From assembly GCF_009380215.1 (NCBI RefSeq), contig NZ_WHUG01000005.1, forward strand, positions 248,001 through 312,000: a DNA stretch of 64,000 bases, in the 5' to 3' direction. Origin of the DNA: Rugamonas aquatica (lineage in GTDB: Bacteria > Pseudomonadota > Gammaproteobacteria > Burkholderiales > Burkholderiaceae_D). The position numbers and the translations under genes were made by a program. This document shows, in pieces, positions 1 through 7,054 of the stretch; position 1 is the first letter of the stretch; every line of letters starts with the position of its first letter. The notes beneath the pieces are model-generated. The model saw nothing but the letters and a program-made list of their open reading frames with translations. It was not told where the DNA came from and did no database searches.

Positions 1-505
1 CCGCATCGAGCAGCGCAACCAGTTGACGCTGGACCCGAGCGATCCGGCCGGCCTGCGCCAGCTGCAAGTCGGTAAGCAGCGCAATCAGGGCGTGGAGCTG
101 GAACTGCAAGGCGCGCTTTGGCAAGGCGGACGCTTGAACGCATCCTACACCTACAACGATGCGCGCATCGTCGCGTCCAACGATATCCCGAGCGGCAACC
201 GTGCGGAGATGACGCCGCGCCATCGCGCATCGCTGTGGGTGGACCAGGAGTTGGGCGGCGCGTGGAACGCGGGCCTCGGTGTGCTGCTTAGCAGCGCCCA
301 GTTCGCGCTGTCGGACAACGCCGTGCAGCTGCCTGGCTACGGCCGCGTGGATGCGGCGATCGGCTATCGCGGCAAGCAGTATGAGGTGCGCTTCAAGTTG
401 AACAACGTCGGCAATGCGCGCTTCTACGAATCGGCCATCAACAACGTGCAGATCCAGCCGGGTGCGTCGCGCAATGCGAGCGTGACGCTGACCAGCCGGT
501 TCTGA
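1..505 (+). CDS. TonB-dependent receptor, C-terminal part (cut by window start)
   Basis: The reading frame is open from base 2 to the stop at 503-505, so only about 167 C-terminal residues are present. They look like the last strands of an outer-membrane beta barrel: alternating polar and aromatic residues, the phrase 'NASYTYNDARIV', and a terminal segment ending in 'SVTLTSRF'. A final aromatic residue is the usual outer-membrane insertion signal. By family, such proteins import ferric siderophores, cobalamin or other ligands using TonB energy; the 'RHRASLWVDQ' stretch is common in siderophore receptors. The plug domain and TonB box lie outside the window, so the ligand cannot be named. It converges with the maiA-type gene, 12 bp away. 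Confidence 0.85.
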   Translation, partial: RIEQRNQLTLDPSDPAGLRQLQVGKQRNQGVELELQGALWQGGRLNASYTYNDARIVASNDIPSGNRAEMTPRHRASLWVDQELGGAWNAGLGVLLSSAQFALSDNAVQLPGYGRVDAAIGYRGKQYEVRFKLNNVGNARFYESAINNVQIQPGASRNASVTLTSRF

Positions 506-517
506 TCCAACGGGCGC

Positions 518-1162
518 TTATTCGGCGTCTGGCTGCTGCGACGGGTGCGCCTGCTGGAAGGCAGGCAGCTCGCCGCAGGCGGCGTGGATACGCATGACCG
601 TCGGATACGGCGCCAGATCCACGCCGAAGCGCTGGGCGCTGAATACTTGCGGCACCAGGCAGCAATCGGCCAGCGTCGGCGTGTCGCCGTGGCAGTAGCG
701 GCCGGTGCGCGCGTCGTCGGCCAGCAGGCGCTCCAGTGTCTCCAGGCCGATCTGCAGCCAGTGCTGCTGCCATTGCAGCTTGACCTCTTCGCTTACCTTC
801 AACGGGCCCTTCAGGTACTTCAGCACACGCAGGTTGCCCAGCGGGTGCGTGTCGGCGGCCACCGTCAGCGCCAGCGCGCGCACGCGGGCGCGGTCGGCCG
901 CGCCGGACGGCAGCAGCGGCGCTTGCGGGCGCGTCTCCTCCAGATATTCGATGATGGCCAGCGACTGGCCGATCACGCTGCCGTCGTCATCCAGCGTCGG
1001 CAGCAGCGCAGATGGATTGAGCGCGCGGTAGCTATCGGTGAGCTGTTCGCCGCCGTCGCGCAGCAGGTGGACCGGCACGGCGTCGTAGGCCAGCCCCTTC
1101 AGGTTCAGCGCAATGCGAACGCGGTAGGCGGCGGAGCTACGGAAGTAGGTATAAAGCTTCAT
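518..1162 (-). CDS. maiA: Maleylacetoacetate / maleylpyruvate isomerase (zeta-class GST)
   Basis: This 214-residue protein has a thioredoxin-like GST N-terminal domain starting 'MKLYTYFRSSAAYRVRIAL', with the zeta-class active-site region SSAAYRVR at residues 9-16, then an all-helical C-terminal domain. The family uses glutathione to isomerise maleylacetoacetate (homogentisate route) or maleylpyruvate (gentisate route) to the fumaryl isomer. It is the last gene of a four-gene operon, and its start overlaps the stop of the transporter gene by 4 bp (ATGA), implying translational coupling. The neighbouring FAH-family hydrolase would take the next step. Sequence alone does not settle which maleyl compound is the substrate. 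Confidence 0.85.
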   Translation of the reverse strand: MKLYTYFRSSAAYRVRIALNLKGLAYDAVPVHLLRDGGEQLTDSYRALNPSALLPTLDDDGSVIGQSLAIIEYLEETRPQAPLLPSGAADRARVRALALTVAADTHPLGNLRVLKYLKGPLKVSEEVKLQWQQHWLQIGLETLERLLADDARTGRYCHGDTPTLADCCLVPQVFSAQRFGVDLAPYPTVMRIHAACGELPAFQQAHPSQQPDAE

Positions 1163-2496
1163 GCAAGTTCTCGTTCAAAAATGTGAGCCGGCTGCGGACG
1201 GTCCATCATCCACAGCATGACCGCCGACAGCAGCGCCGGCACGGCGGCGATCACGAAGATGGTGCTGTTCGGCCAGTTCATGCGTATCAGTTCTCCGCCC
1301 AGCACCGGGCCGATGATGGAGCCGACGCGGCCCACACCCAGGCTCCAGCCGATGCCGGTCGAGCGCAGCGTGGTCGGATAGTAGTTGGCCGCCAGCGCAT
1401 TCACTGCCGGCTGACCGCCGACGATGCAGAAGCCCGCCACCAAAATCGCCAGGAACAGGAAGGCCAGCGAAGCCTCGGGACGGCCGATCAGCACTATCGC
1501 CACGGACGCCACCAGGAAGCCAGGTATCAGCACGCGGCGGAAGCTGGAGCGGTCGATCAGTTGGCCCATCATCAGCGTGCCGATGGTGCCGCCGATAGGC
1601 AGGATGGTGCCGGCCAATACCGCCATGCTGGTCGACATGCCGGCGTCCTTGAGGATGGTCGGCAGCCAGTTGGACAGGAAGTACAGATTGAGCAGGTTGA
1701 GGAAGTTGACCAGCCAAAGCAGCACGGTGGTGCGCGCGCGACCTTCACGGAACAGCTCCGCAACCGAACCGCGCTTGCCGGTCTTCTCATGCACCAGGTA
1801 GCGGCTGCCCGCATGCACGGTGGACGTCGGATCGATGCGGCGCAGCCACTGCGCCACGCGCTCGACGCGCTTGCCGCTCAGGACCACGTACTGCATCGAC
1901 TCCGGCAGCATGAAGATCATCAGCATGCCGATCGCCAGCGGCAGCACGCCGCCGACGTAGAACACCGACTGCCAGCCATACGAAGGAATCAGCGCGGCCG
2001 AGGCCAGGCCGCCCACAACGGCGCCCACGGTGAAGCCGCAGGAGACCAGCATCATCAGCGTGACGCGGCGGCGCAGCGGGCTGTATTCGCCGGCCAGCGC
2101 CATCACGTTGGGCATGATCGCACCGAGACCGACGCCGGTGACGAAGCGCAGCCATTGCAGCTGTTCCAGCGTGGTGCAGGAAGGCGTGAGCAGCATGCAA
2201 ACCGAGAAGAACATGGTCGCGCCGATCAGCACCGGACGGCGGCCGATCTTATCCGCCATCACGCTGAACACCAGCGAACCAAGCAGCATGCCAAGCAGGC
2301 CGGCGCCGAACACCGGCCCCAGACTGGCTTTGCTGACATGCCATTCCTGGATGATGGCCGGCGCCACATAACCCATCGCCTGCACGTCGAAGCCATCCAT
2401 CAGGATGCACAGGCCGCACAGCAGATACACGCCGATCTGGAAGGCGCTGATCTTGTTGTTGTCGATGAGCGCGGGGATATCTACTTGTTGTTCCAT
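1159..2496 (-). CDS. MFS transporter, aromatic acid:H+ symporter (AAHS) family
   Basis: A 445-residue protein with about twelve hydrophobic segments. The first segment carries the AAHS-type signature DGFDVQAMGY (about residues 34-43), and the loop after the second segment has the MFS motif 'DKIGRRP'. AAHS proteins import protocatechuate, 4-hydroxybenzoate, gentisate and similar aromatic acids with protons. It lies 27 bp downstream of the FAH-family gene and overlaps maiA by 4 bp, so it is probably the uptake step for the substrate this operon degrades. The start gives a normal AAHS length. The substrate is inferred only from context. Confidence 0.88.
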   Translation of the reverse strand: MEQQVDIPALIDNNKISAFQIGVYLLCGLCILMDGFDVQAMGYVAPAIIQEWHVSKASLGPVFGAGLLGMLLGSLVFSVMADKIGRRPVLIGATMFFSVCMLLTPSCTTLEQLQWLRFVTGVGLGAIMPNVMALAGEYSPLRRRVTLMMLVSCGFTVGAVVGGLASAALIPSYGWQSVFYVGGVLPLAIGMLMIFMLPESMQYVVLSGKRVERVAQWLRRIDPTSTVHAGSRYLVHEKTGKRGSVAELFREGRARTTVLLWLVNFLNLLNLYFLSNWLPTILKDAGMSTSMAVLAGTILPIGGTIGTLMMGQLIDRSSFRRVLIPGFLVASVAIVLIGRPEASLAFLFLAILVAGFCIVGGQPAVNALAANYYPTTLRSTGIGWSLGVGRVGSIIGPVLGGELIRMNWPNSTIFVIAAVPALLSAVMLWMMDRPQPAHIFERELA

Positions 2497-2523
2497 CTTG
2501 TCTCCTCCTGCCTCGCCGGCGCT

Positions 2524-3546
2524 TTAGCTGCGCTCTTGGTAGTGCGTGACGGTTTGTTCGATGGCGCCGAAGATGCTGGCGCCCTGCTCATCGTGCATCT
2601 CGATCCGCACGCTGTCGCCGAACTTGAGGAAGCCGGTCTGCGGCTTGCCGCTCTCGATGGTCTCGTACATGCGGACTTCGGCCAGGCAGCAGTAGCCCAC
2701 GCCGCCGTTGGCGATGCTCGATCCATGCAGGCTGCCCTGCTTGTTCGACACCGTGCCGGAGCCGATGATGGTGCCGGCCGCCAGCTCACGCGTGGCGGCG
2801 GCGTGCGCCACCAGTTGCGCGAAGTTGAAGGTCATGTCTTCGCCGGCGTTCGGCTTGCCGAAAGGCTGCTTGTTCAGATCGACCAGCAGCGGCAGATGCA
2901 GCTTGGTGTCGGCCCAGTGCGCGCCCAGTTCGTCCGGCGTGACGGCCACCGGCGAGAAGGCGCTGGCAGCCTTGGACTGGAAGAAGCCGAAGCCCTTGGC
3001 CAGTTCGTTCGGGATCAGGTTGCGCAGCGAGACGTCGTTGACCAGCATGACCAGGCGGATCGCCTTGGCGCAGTCGTCGGCGCTGGCGCCCATGCGCACG
3101 TCGCCGGTGATGACGGCCACTTCGGCCTCCAGGTCGATGCCCCACTCTTCCGACAGCGCGAAGATCGGATCGCGCGGGCCGATGAAGCTGTCCGAACCGC
3201 CCTGGTACATCAGTGGGTCGGTGTAGAACGATGCCGGCACTTCGGCGTTGCGCGCCTTGCGCACCAGCTCAACGTGGTTGATGTAGGCGGAACCGTCGGC
3301 CCACTGATAGGCGCGCGGCAGCGGCGAGTGGCAGTACTGCTGGTCGAACGGGTGGGTGTCGACGGCGTCGCCGGCGTTCAGCGATGCGTAGACCTGCTCC
3401 AGGCGCGGCGACACCAGCTCCCAGTTGTCCAGCGCGTGCTGCAGCGTGGCGGAGATTTTCGGTACGTGCTGGTAGCGCGACAGGTCGCGGCTGACCACCA
3501 CCAGGCGGCCATCGCGGCTGCCGTCTTTCAGGGTTGCGAGCTTCAT
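2524..3546 (-). CDS. Fumarylacetoacetate hydrolase (FAH) family protein
   Basis: A 340-residue protein beginning 'MKLATLKDGSRDGRLVVV'. The ATG at 3546 is preferred to an upstream in-frame start because it overlaps the stop of the preceding VOC gene (ATGA) and matches the family N terminus. Features of the FAH fold are the acidic metal site around 'WGIDLEAEVAVITG' (about residues 134-147), the 'LVNDVSLRNLIP' stretch and the late 'GTIIGSGTVSNKQG'. The family hydrolyses C-C bonds in fumarylacetoacetate, fumarylpyruvate or related acyl-pyruvates. With maiA next door, hydrolysis of a fumaryl product of homogentisate or gentisate cleavage is the best inference. Confidence 0.85.
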   Translation of the reverse strand: MKLATLKDGSRDGRLVVVSRDLSRYQHVPKISATLQHALDNWELVSPRLEQVYASLNAGDAVDTHPFDQQYCHSPLPRAYQWADGSAYINHVELVRKARNAEVPASFYTDPLMYQGGSDSFIGPRDPIFALSEEWGIDLEAEVAVITGDVRMGASADDCAKAIRLVMLVNDVSLRNLIPNELAKGFGFFQSKAASAFSPVAVTPDELGAHWADTKLHLPLLVDLNKQPFGKPNAGEDMTFNFAQLVAHAAATRELAAGTIIGSGTVSNKQGSLHGSSIANGGVGYCCLAEVRMYETIESGKPQTGFLKFGDSVRIEMHDEQGASIFGAIEQTVTHYQERS

Positions 3547-4079
3547 GCTTTCACCTCCGGGGCGTGCATCCAGGCGGCGTGCTTGGGCGCCTTGCGGGTC
3601 TGCGACCACTCTTCCAGCATCTCCCATTTGACGGCGTCGAGCTTCTGCATCATCTCCGGCGTGCCGGTGTTGACCGCCAGTTCGAGGCGGTGGCCGTTCG
3701 GGTCGAAGAAGTAGATCGATTTGAAGATGGTGTGGTTGATCGGGCCGATGACGCTGATGCCGGCGGCGACCAGGCGCTCCTTGGCGGCCAGCAGTTCGTC
3801 CATGGTCTCGACTTCCATCGCCAGGTGCTGCACCCAGGCCGGGGTGTTGTGGTCGCGGTCCATCGGCGCCTGCGTCGGCAGCTCGAAGAAGGCCAGCACG
3901 TTACCGTGGCCGGCGTCCAGGAACACGTGCATATACGGGTCCGGCGCTTTGGTGGACGGCACTTCGTCTTCGGCGATCGCCAGCACGAAGTCCATGTTCA
4001 GGTGTTTGACGTACCACTCGACGGTCTGCTTGGCGTCGATGCAGCGGTAGGCCACGTGATGTATTTGCTTGATTTTCAT
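3543..4079 (-). CDS. VOC-superfamily metalloprotein (glyoxalase / extradiol dioxygenase fold)
   Basis: A 178-residue vicinal-oxygen-chelate protein made of two beta-alpha-beta modules. The start 'MKIKQIHHVAYRCI' at 4079 is preferred to one seven codons upstream because family members begin just before the first strand. All four glyoxalase-type metal-ligand positions are occupied: H8, E66, H85 and E133. Type I ring-cleavage dioxygenases use the H/H/E subset, so the protein could be a glyoxalase-like enzyme, a dioxygenase or an isomerase. It is the first gene of the operon, and no canonical gentisate or homogentisate dioxygenase is present. That makes a role in making or protecting the maleyl substrate plausible but unproven. 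Confidence 0.82.
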   Translation of the reverse strand: MKIKQIHHVAYRCIDAKQTVEWYVKHLNMDFVLAIAEDEVPSTKAPDPYMHVFLDAGHGNVLAFFELPTQAPMDRDHNTPAWVQHLAMEVETMDELLAAKERLVAAGISVIGPINHTIFKSIYFFDPNGHRLELAVNTGTPEMMQKLDAVKWEMLEEWSQTRKAPKHAAWMHAPEVKA

Positions 4080-4123
4080 GCTTGTCTCCAACTGGGTCAT
4101 TCCGCATTAAATGCGAATTTCAG

Positions 4124-4141
4124 ATATCATACAAACGATAT
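4124..4141. promoter_or_regulatory. Inverted repeat in divergent LysR/operon promoter region
   Basis: ATATC and GATAT arms separated by eight bases lie between the divergent VOC gene (start 4079) and the LysR gene (start 4169), about 28 bp before the latter. LysR-type regulators usually bind a dyad of this kind in the shared promoter of their own gene and a divergent target operon. The dyad and its position are seen; binding is inferred. Confidence 0.5.
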
Positions 4142-4168
4142 TTTTCAGCTCACTTATCAGGTTTTCCG

Positions 4169-5083
4169 ATGAATCCTAGTTTGCGCCAGATGCGCGCCCT
4201 GGTGGCGCTCGCCAAAACCGGCAGCTTTACGCTGGCCGCCGAGCATCTCAATGTGACGCAGTCCGCGCTCAGCGGACAGATCAAGGAGCTGGAGCAGATG
4301 CTGGGGGTGCGCGTCGTTGAGCGTACCACGCGCAAGGCGCAGTTGTCGGAGATCGGCCGCGAGCTGACGCCGCTGTTCGAGAAGATGCTGCAAGACCTGG
4401 ACCGCGCCATGGCCGACATCGCCAGCCGCAAGGCGCTCAAGCAGGGTTCGGTGCGGGTGGCGGCGCCGCAGATGCTGTCCTGCACGCTGATACCCGAGGT
4501 GATCGCCGCCTACAAGACGCGCTATCCGGACGTGCAGGTGTGGCTGGCGGACAGCCCGGTGGAGATGGTGTCGGCGCGGGTATTCAGCGGCGAGGCCGAC
4601 TTCGGCATCGGCCCGGACCGCGACACCACGGCCGAGATCGAAGCCCAGCCGCTGTTTGAGATGCCCTTCGTGGTGGTGTATCCGCCCGGCCATCCGCTGG
4701 AGCAGCGCGAGCGCATCACCTGGGCCGACGTCAACGAGTTCCCGCTGATTTCGCTGCAGGGGCAATTCACCGAGCGGCTGTTGCGCGACATGCACGCCTC
4801 GTTCCGCGAACAGTCGCTGAGCCCGTACAACGAAGTGACCTTCATGACCACCGCGCTGGCCATGGTGCATGCGCGGCTGGGCATCACGGTCTGCCTGCCG
4901 TACGCGGAAAAAATGGTGCAGCTGTACGGCTTGCAGATGCGGCCGCTGGAATCGCCGGCGCTGACGCGGCGCTTCTTCGTCTACACCCGCAATGCGCGGG
5001 CACTGTCGCCGGCGGCCGAGAGCTTCGTCGCCTTCCTGCAAGAGTTTGCCGCAGCCCATCACTGGAATGTGCCGCAGGGCTGA
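4169..5083 (+). CDS. LysR-family transcriptional regulator
   Basis: A 304-residue protein. The N-terminal winged helix-turn-helix runs over about residues 1-60 ('LRQMRALVALAKTGSFTLAA' then 'LNVTQSALSGQIKELE') and is followed by a periplasmic-binding-protein-like effector domain. The start at 4169 places the helix-turn-helix at the very N terminus, as is normal; the longer in-frame extension runs through the promoter region. It is divergent from the VOC-FAH-transporter-maiA operon with a dyad in the 89-bp gap, so it most likely activates that operon in response to an aromatic acid or pathway intermediate. Confidence 0.9.
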   Translation: MNPSLRQMRALVALAKTGSFTLAAEHLNVTQSALSGQIKELEQMLGVRVVERTTRKAQLSEIGRELTPLFEKMLQDLDRAMADIASRKALKQGSVRVAAPQMLSCTLIPEVIAAYKTRYPDVQVWLADSPVEMVSARVFSGEADFGIGPDRDTTAEIEAQPLFEMPFVVVYPPGHPLEQRERITWADVNEFPLISLQGQFTERLLRDMHASFREQSLSPYNEVTFMTTALAMVHARLGITVCLPYAEKMVQLYGLQMRPLESPALTRRFFVYTRNARALSPAAESFVAFLQEFAAAHHWNVPQG

Positions 5084-5089
5084 TCGTTT

Positions 5090-5095
5090 TATAAT
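5090..5095 (+). promoter_or_regulatory. TATAAT -10 element placed for a leaderless transcript
   Basis: A perfect TATAAT ends six bases before the ATG at 5102, and no Shine-Dalgarno sequence lies in between. A transcript starting at the usual distance from this -10 box would begin on or next to the A of the start codon. The -35 region is poor, so this is suggestive only. Confidence 0.4.
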
Positions 5096-5101
5096 TGATC
5101 C

Positions 5102-5668
5102 ATGACAGCAGATACCATCGCCATCAATCAACAGATGGACCAGTTCGACGGCCACCACAGCGTCTGGCTGTTCGGCTACGGTTCCCTGATTTACAAGGCC
5201 GACTTCCCCTACCTTGAACGCCGCCCGGCCAGCATCGCCAACTGGACGCGGCGCTTCTGGCAAGGTTCGCACGACCACCGCGGCACGCCGGACGCGCCGG
5301 GGCGGGTTGTTACCATCATCGAAGAGGCCGGCGCCATCTGCCACGGCATGGCCTACCTCATCACGCCGGAAGTGTTCGCCCACCTGGACCATCGCGAAAA
5401 GAACGGCTATCTGCGGCTGGCGATCGCCATCGCGTTCGAGGAAGGCGACAGCGTGGAAGGCCTGGTCTACATCGCCACGCCGGACAACACGGCCTTCCTG
5501 GGCGCAGCCTCCGAACAGGAGATCGCGCGGCACATCGCCCGCTCAGCCGGCCCCAGCGGGCCGAACAGCGATTACCTCAATCACCTGGCCAGCGCCTTGC
5601 GAGAGCTGGGCCGCCACGATCAGCACGTGTTCGAGATCGAGCGCCACCTGGCGGCGCTGAAGGACTAG
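5102..5668 (+). CDS. Gamma-glutamylcyclotransferase, ChaC-like
   Basis: A 188-residue protein with the ChaC nucleotide-like loop 'FGYGSLI' (residues 24-30) and the catalytic glutamate in 'LDHREKNGY' (E99). ChaC enzymes release 5-oxoproline from glutathione, yielding Cys-Gly, and act in the cytosol in glutathione turnover. The length and both key motifs match the family. The gene follows the LysR gene on the same strand after 18 bp but has its own TATAAT immediately upstream. It converges with the TetR gene, overlapping its 3' end by 4 bp. Substrate preference for glutathione over other gamma-glutamyl peptides is known for the family, not shown here. Confidence 0.88.
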   Translation: MTADTIAINQQMDQFDGHHSVWLFGYGSLIYKADFPYLERRPASIANWTRRFWQGSHDHRGTPDAPGRVVTIIEEAGAICHGMAYLITPEVFAHLDHREKNGYLRLAIAIAFEEGDSVEGLVYIATPDNTAFLGAASEQEIARHIARSAGPSGPNSDYLNHLASALRELGRHDQHVFEIERHLAALKD

Positions 5669-6291
5669 TTGAGACTGGCCAGGTAGGCGCACAGCATGTC
5701 GGCCAGCGCTTCCGAGTAGGCGTGGGTTTCTTCCTCCGTGCGCGGCGTTTCCGAAAACTGTTTGCCGACCGCGCCGAAAGTCGTCATGACGAGGTCACTC
5801 GCCAAGGCTCGCACGCTGTCCGTAACCGATGGCAGAACTTCCAGCATGAAGGCGTTCATGATGTCATCGACGGCCGACCGCGCAGCGTGGGCTTCGGGAC
5901 TGTCGCGATAGTATGGCGCGGCGTCGTTGAGCGCGGTGCGGATGTCGGCCTCTTCCACTTCCGAACGCAGAAAGGCATGCACCAGCGCGCGCAGCCGTTC
6001 CAGCGGCGGCTTCTGCTTGTCCTGCAGGATGTTGACCAGCATTTCCGTGGTCTGCCGCCACTCGTCCGCTTGCAGCCTGAACAGGATGGACGCCTTATTC
6101 GGAAAGTACTGGTACACCGATCCCACGCTCACTCCCGCTCGCTCCGCCACCCGCGTGGTGGTAAATCGGCGCACGCCCTCTTTCGCCAAAACCTGAATAG
6201 CCGCCTCCAGAATCGCGGAAACCAGGTCGGCGGAGCGGGCCTGTTTCGGCTTCCTGCGCGAGGAGATTGAGGCTTTGGGGCTGTCTGTCAT
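5665..6291 (-). CDS. TetR/AcrR-family transcriptional regulator
   Basis: A 208-residue protein. The N-terminal TetR helix-turn-helix spans about residues 18-62 ('ILEAAIQVLAKEG', 'TTRVAERAGVSVGSVYQYF') and is followed by a helical ligand and dimer domain. The start at 6291 is chosen because the only longer plausible start (6336) would put the operator inside the coding region. No good Shine-Dalgarno is visible for either. It is divergent from the O-methyltransferase gene, and a 16-bp palindrome sits in their shared promoter, so it very likely represses the methyltransferase and perhaps itself. The ligand is unknown. Confidence 0.88.
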   Translation of the reverse strand: MTDSPKASISSRRKPKQARSADLVSAILEAAIQVLAKEGVRRFTTTRVAERAGVSVGSVYQYFPNKASILFRLQADEWRQTTEMLVNILQDKQKPPLERLRALVHAFLRSEVEEADIRTALNDAAPYYRDSPEAHAARSAVDDIMNAFMLEVLPSVTDSVRALASDLVMTTFGAVGKQFSETPRTEEETHAYSEALADMLCAYLASLN

Positions 6292-6312
6292 GGGGAGGAT
6301 CAGGAACGCGAA

Positions 6313-6341
6313 TTGGAAACATGAAGGATTCTTCATATTAT
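6313..6341 (+). promoter_or_regulatory. Promoter of the O-methyltransferase gene
   Basis: TTGGAA at 6313-6318 and TATTAT at 6336-6341 are separated by exactly 17 bases, a near-consensus sigma-70 promoter reading toward the methyltransferase start at 6371. On the opposite strand an overlapping TATAAT (6337-6342) could serve the TetR gene. Confidence 0.65.
6321..6336. promoter_or_regulatory. TetR operator, 16-bp palindrome
   Basis: The arms ATGAAG and CTTCAT flank the spacer GATT. The palindrome fills the space between the -35 and -10 boxes of the methyltransferase promoter, the classic position for steric repression by a TetR dimer, and it lies 30 bp from the TetR start codon. Confidence 0.65.
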
Positions 6342-6370
6342 ATCCGTTCTTACTTCTAAAGGAATCCAGC

Positions 6371-7054
6371 ATGACTACCCTGACCTCCCAACCTGTTGCC
6401 GCCCTGCTCGACCGCTTGTTCGAAGAAACCGCCGCCGTGCGCATCGCCGACATCCCGGCCGTCGCCGAGCTGACCAAGGACGAACGCGAACGCCTGATGC
6501 GCAGCAAGACCGAGTACCTGAACCTCTACCATCGCCTGAAGGATGCGCCATTGCCGGTGTCGCGCGAGACCGGCGCGTTGCTGTACATGCTGGCGCGCAG
6601 CAGCGGTGCGCGTAATATCATCGAGTTCGGCACGTCGTTCGGTCTCTCGACGTTGTACCTGGCTTCCGCCCTGCGCGACAACGGCGGCGGCCGCTTAATC
6701 ACCACCGAGTTCGAACTGTCCAAGGTGGAGCGGGCGCGTGACAACCTGATGGCCGGCGGCTTGCTCGACCTGGTGGAAATCCGCGCCGGCGACGCGCTGG
6801 AAACGCTGGCCTGCAACCTGCCCGAGCGCATCGACCTGCTGCTGCTCGACGGCGCCAAGGCGCTCTATCCAGAGATCCTGGCGCTGGTGCAAAGCAGGTT
6901 GCGTCCGGGTGCGATCATCGTCGCCGACAACGCCGATTACAACCCGGACTATGTGGCGATGGTGCGCTCGCCAGCATCGGGCTTCATGTCGATGCCGTTC
7001 GCCGATGATGTCGAACTCTCCGTCTACACCGGTGCAACGGGCGCGTCAGAATAA
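6371..7054 (+). CDS. Class I SAM-dependent O-methyltransferase
   Basis: A 227-residue protein preceded by the ribosome-binding site AAAGGA. SAM-binding motif I is 'IEFGTSFGLST' (about residues 84-94), the acidic ribose-binding residue falls in 'TTEFELSK', and 'LLLLDGAKALYP' gives the metal-site aspartate typical of the caffeoyl-CoA/catechol O-methyltransferase family. Members methylate catechol-like hydroxyls or other small molecules in the cytosol. Its promoter carries a TetR operator, which fits induction by the compound it modifies. Its 3' end overlaps the convergent radical SAM gene by 9 bp. The substrate is unknown. Confidence 0.87.
   Translation: MTTLTSQPVAALLDRLFEETAAVRIADIPAVAELTKDERERLMRSKTEYLNLYHRLKDAPLPVSRETGALLYMLARSSGARNIIEFGTSFGLSTLYLASALRDNGGGRLITTEFELSKVERARDNLMAGGLLDLVEIRAGDALETLACNLPERIDLLLLDGAKALYPEILALVQSRLRPGAIIVADNADYNPDYVAMVRSPASGFMSMPFADDVELSVYTGATGASE

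Noticed and set aside
1183..3714. Long open frame on the plus strand opposite the transporter and FAH genes
   Set aside because: It is rich in His, Arg, Gln and Ala with no domain pattern, as expected for the antisense of high-GC coding sequence. The minus-strand genes have clear family motifs.
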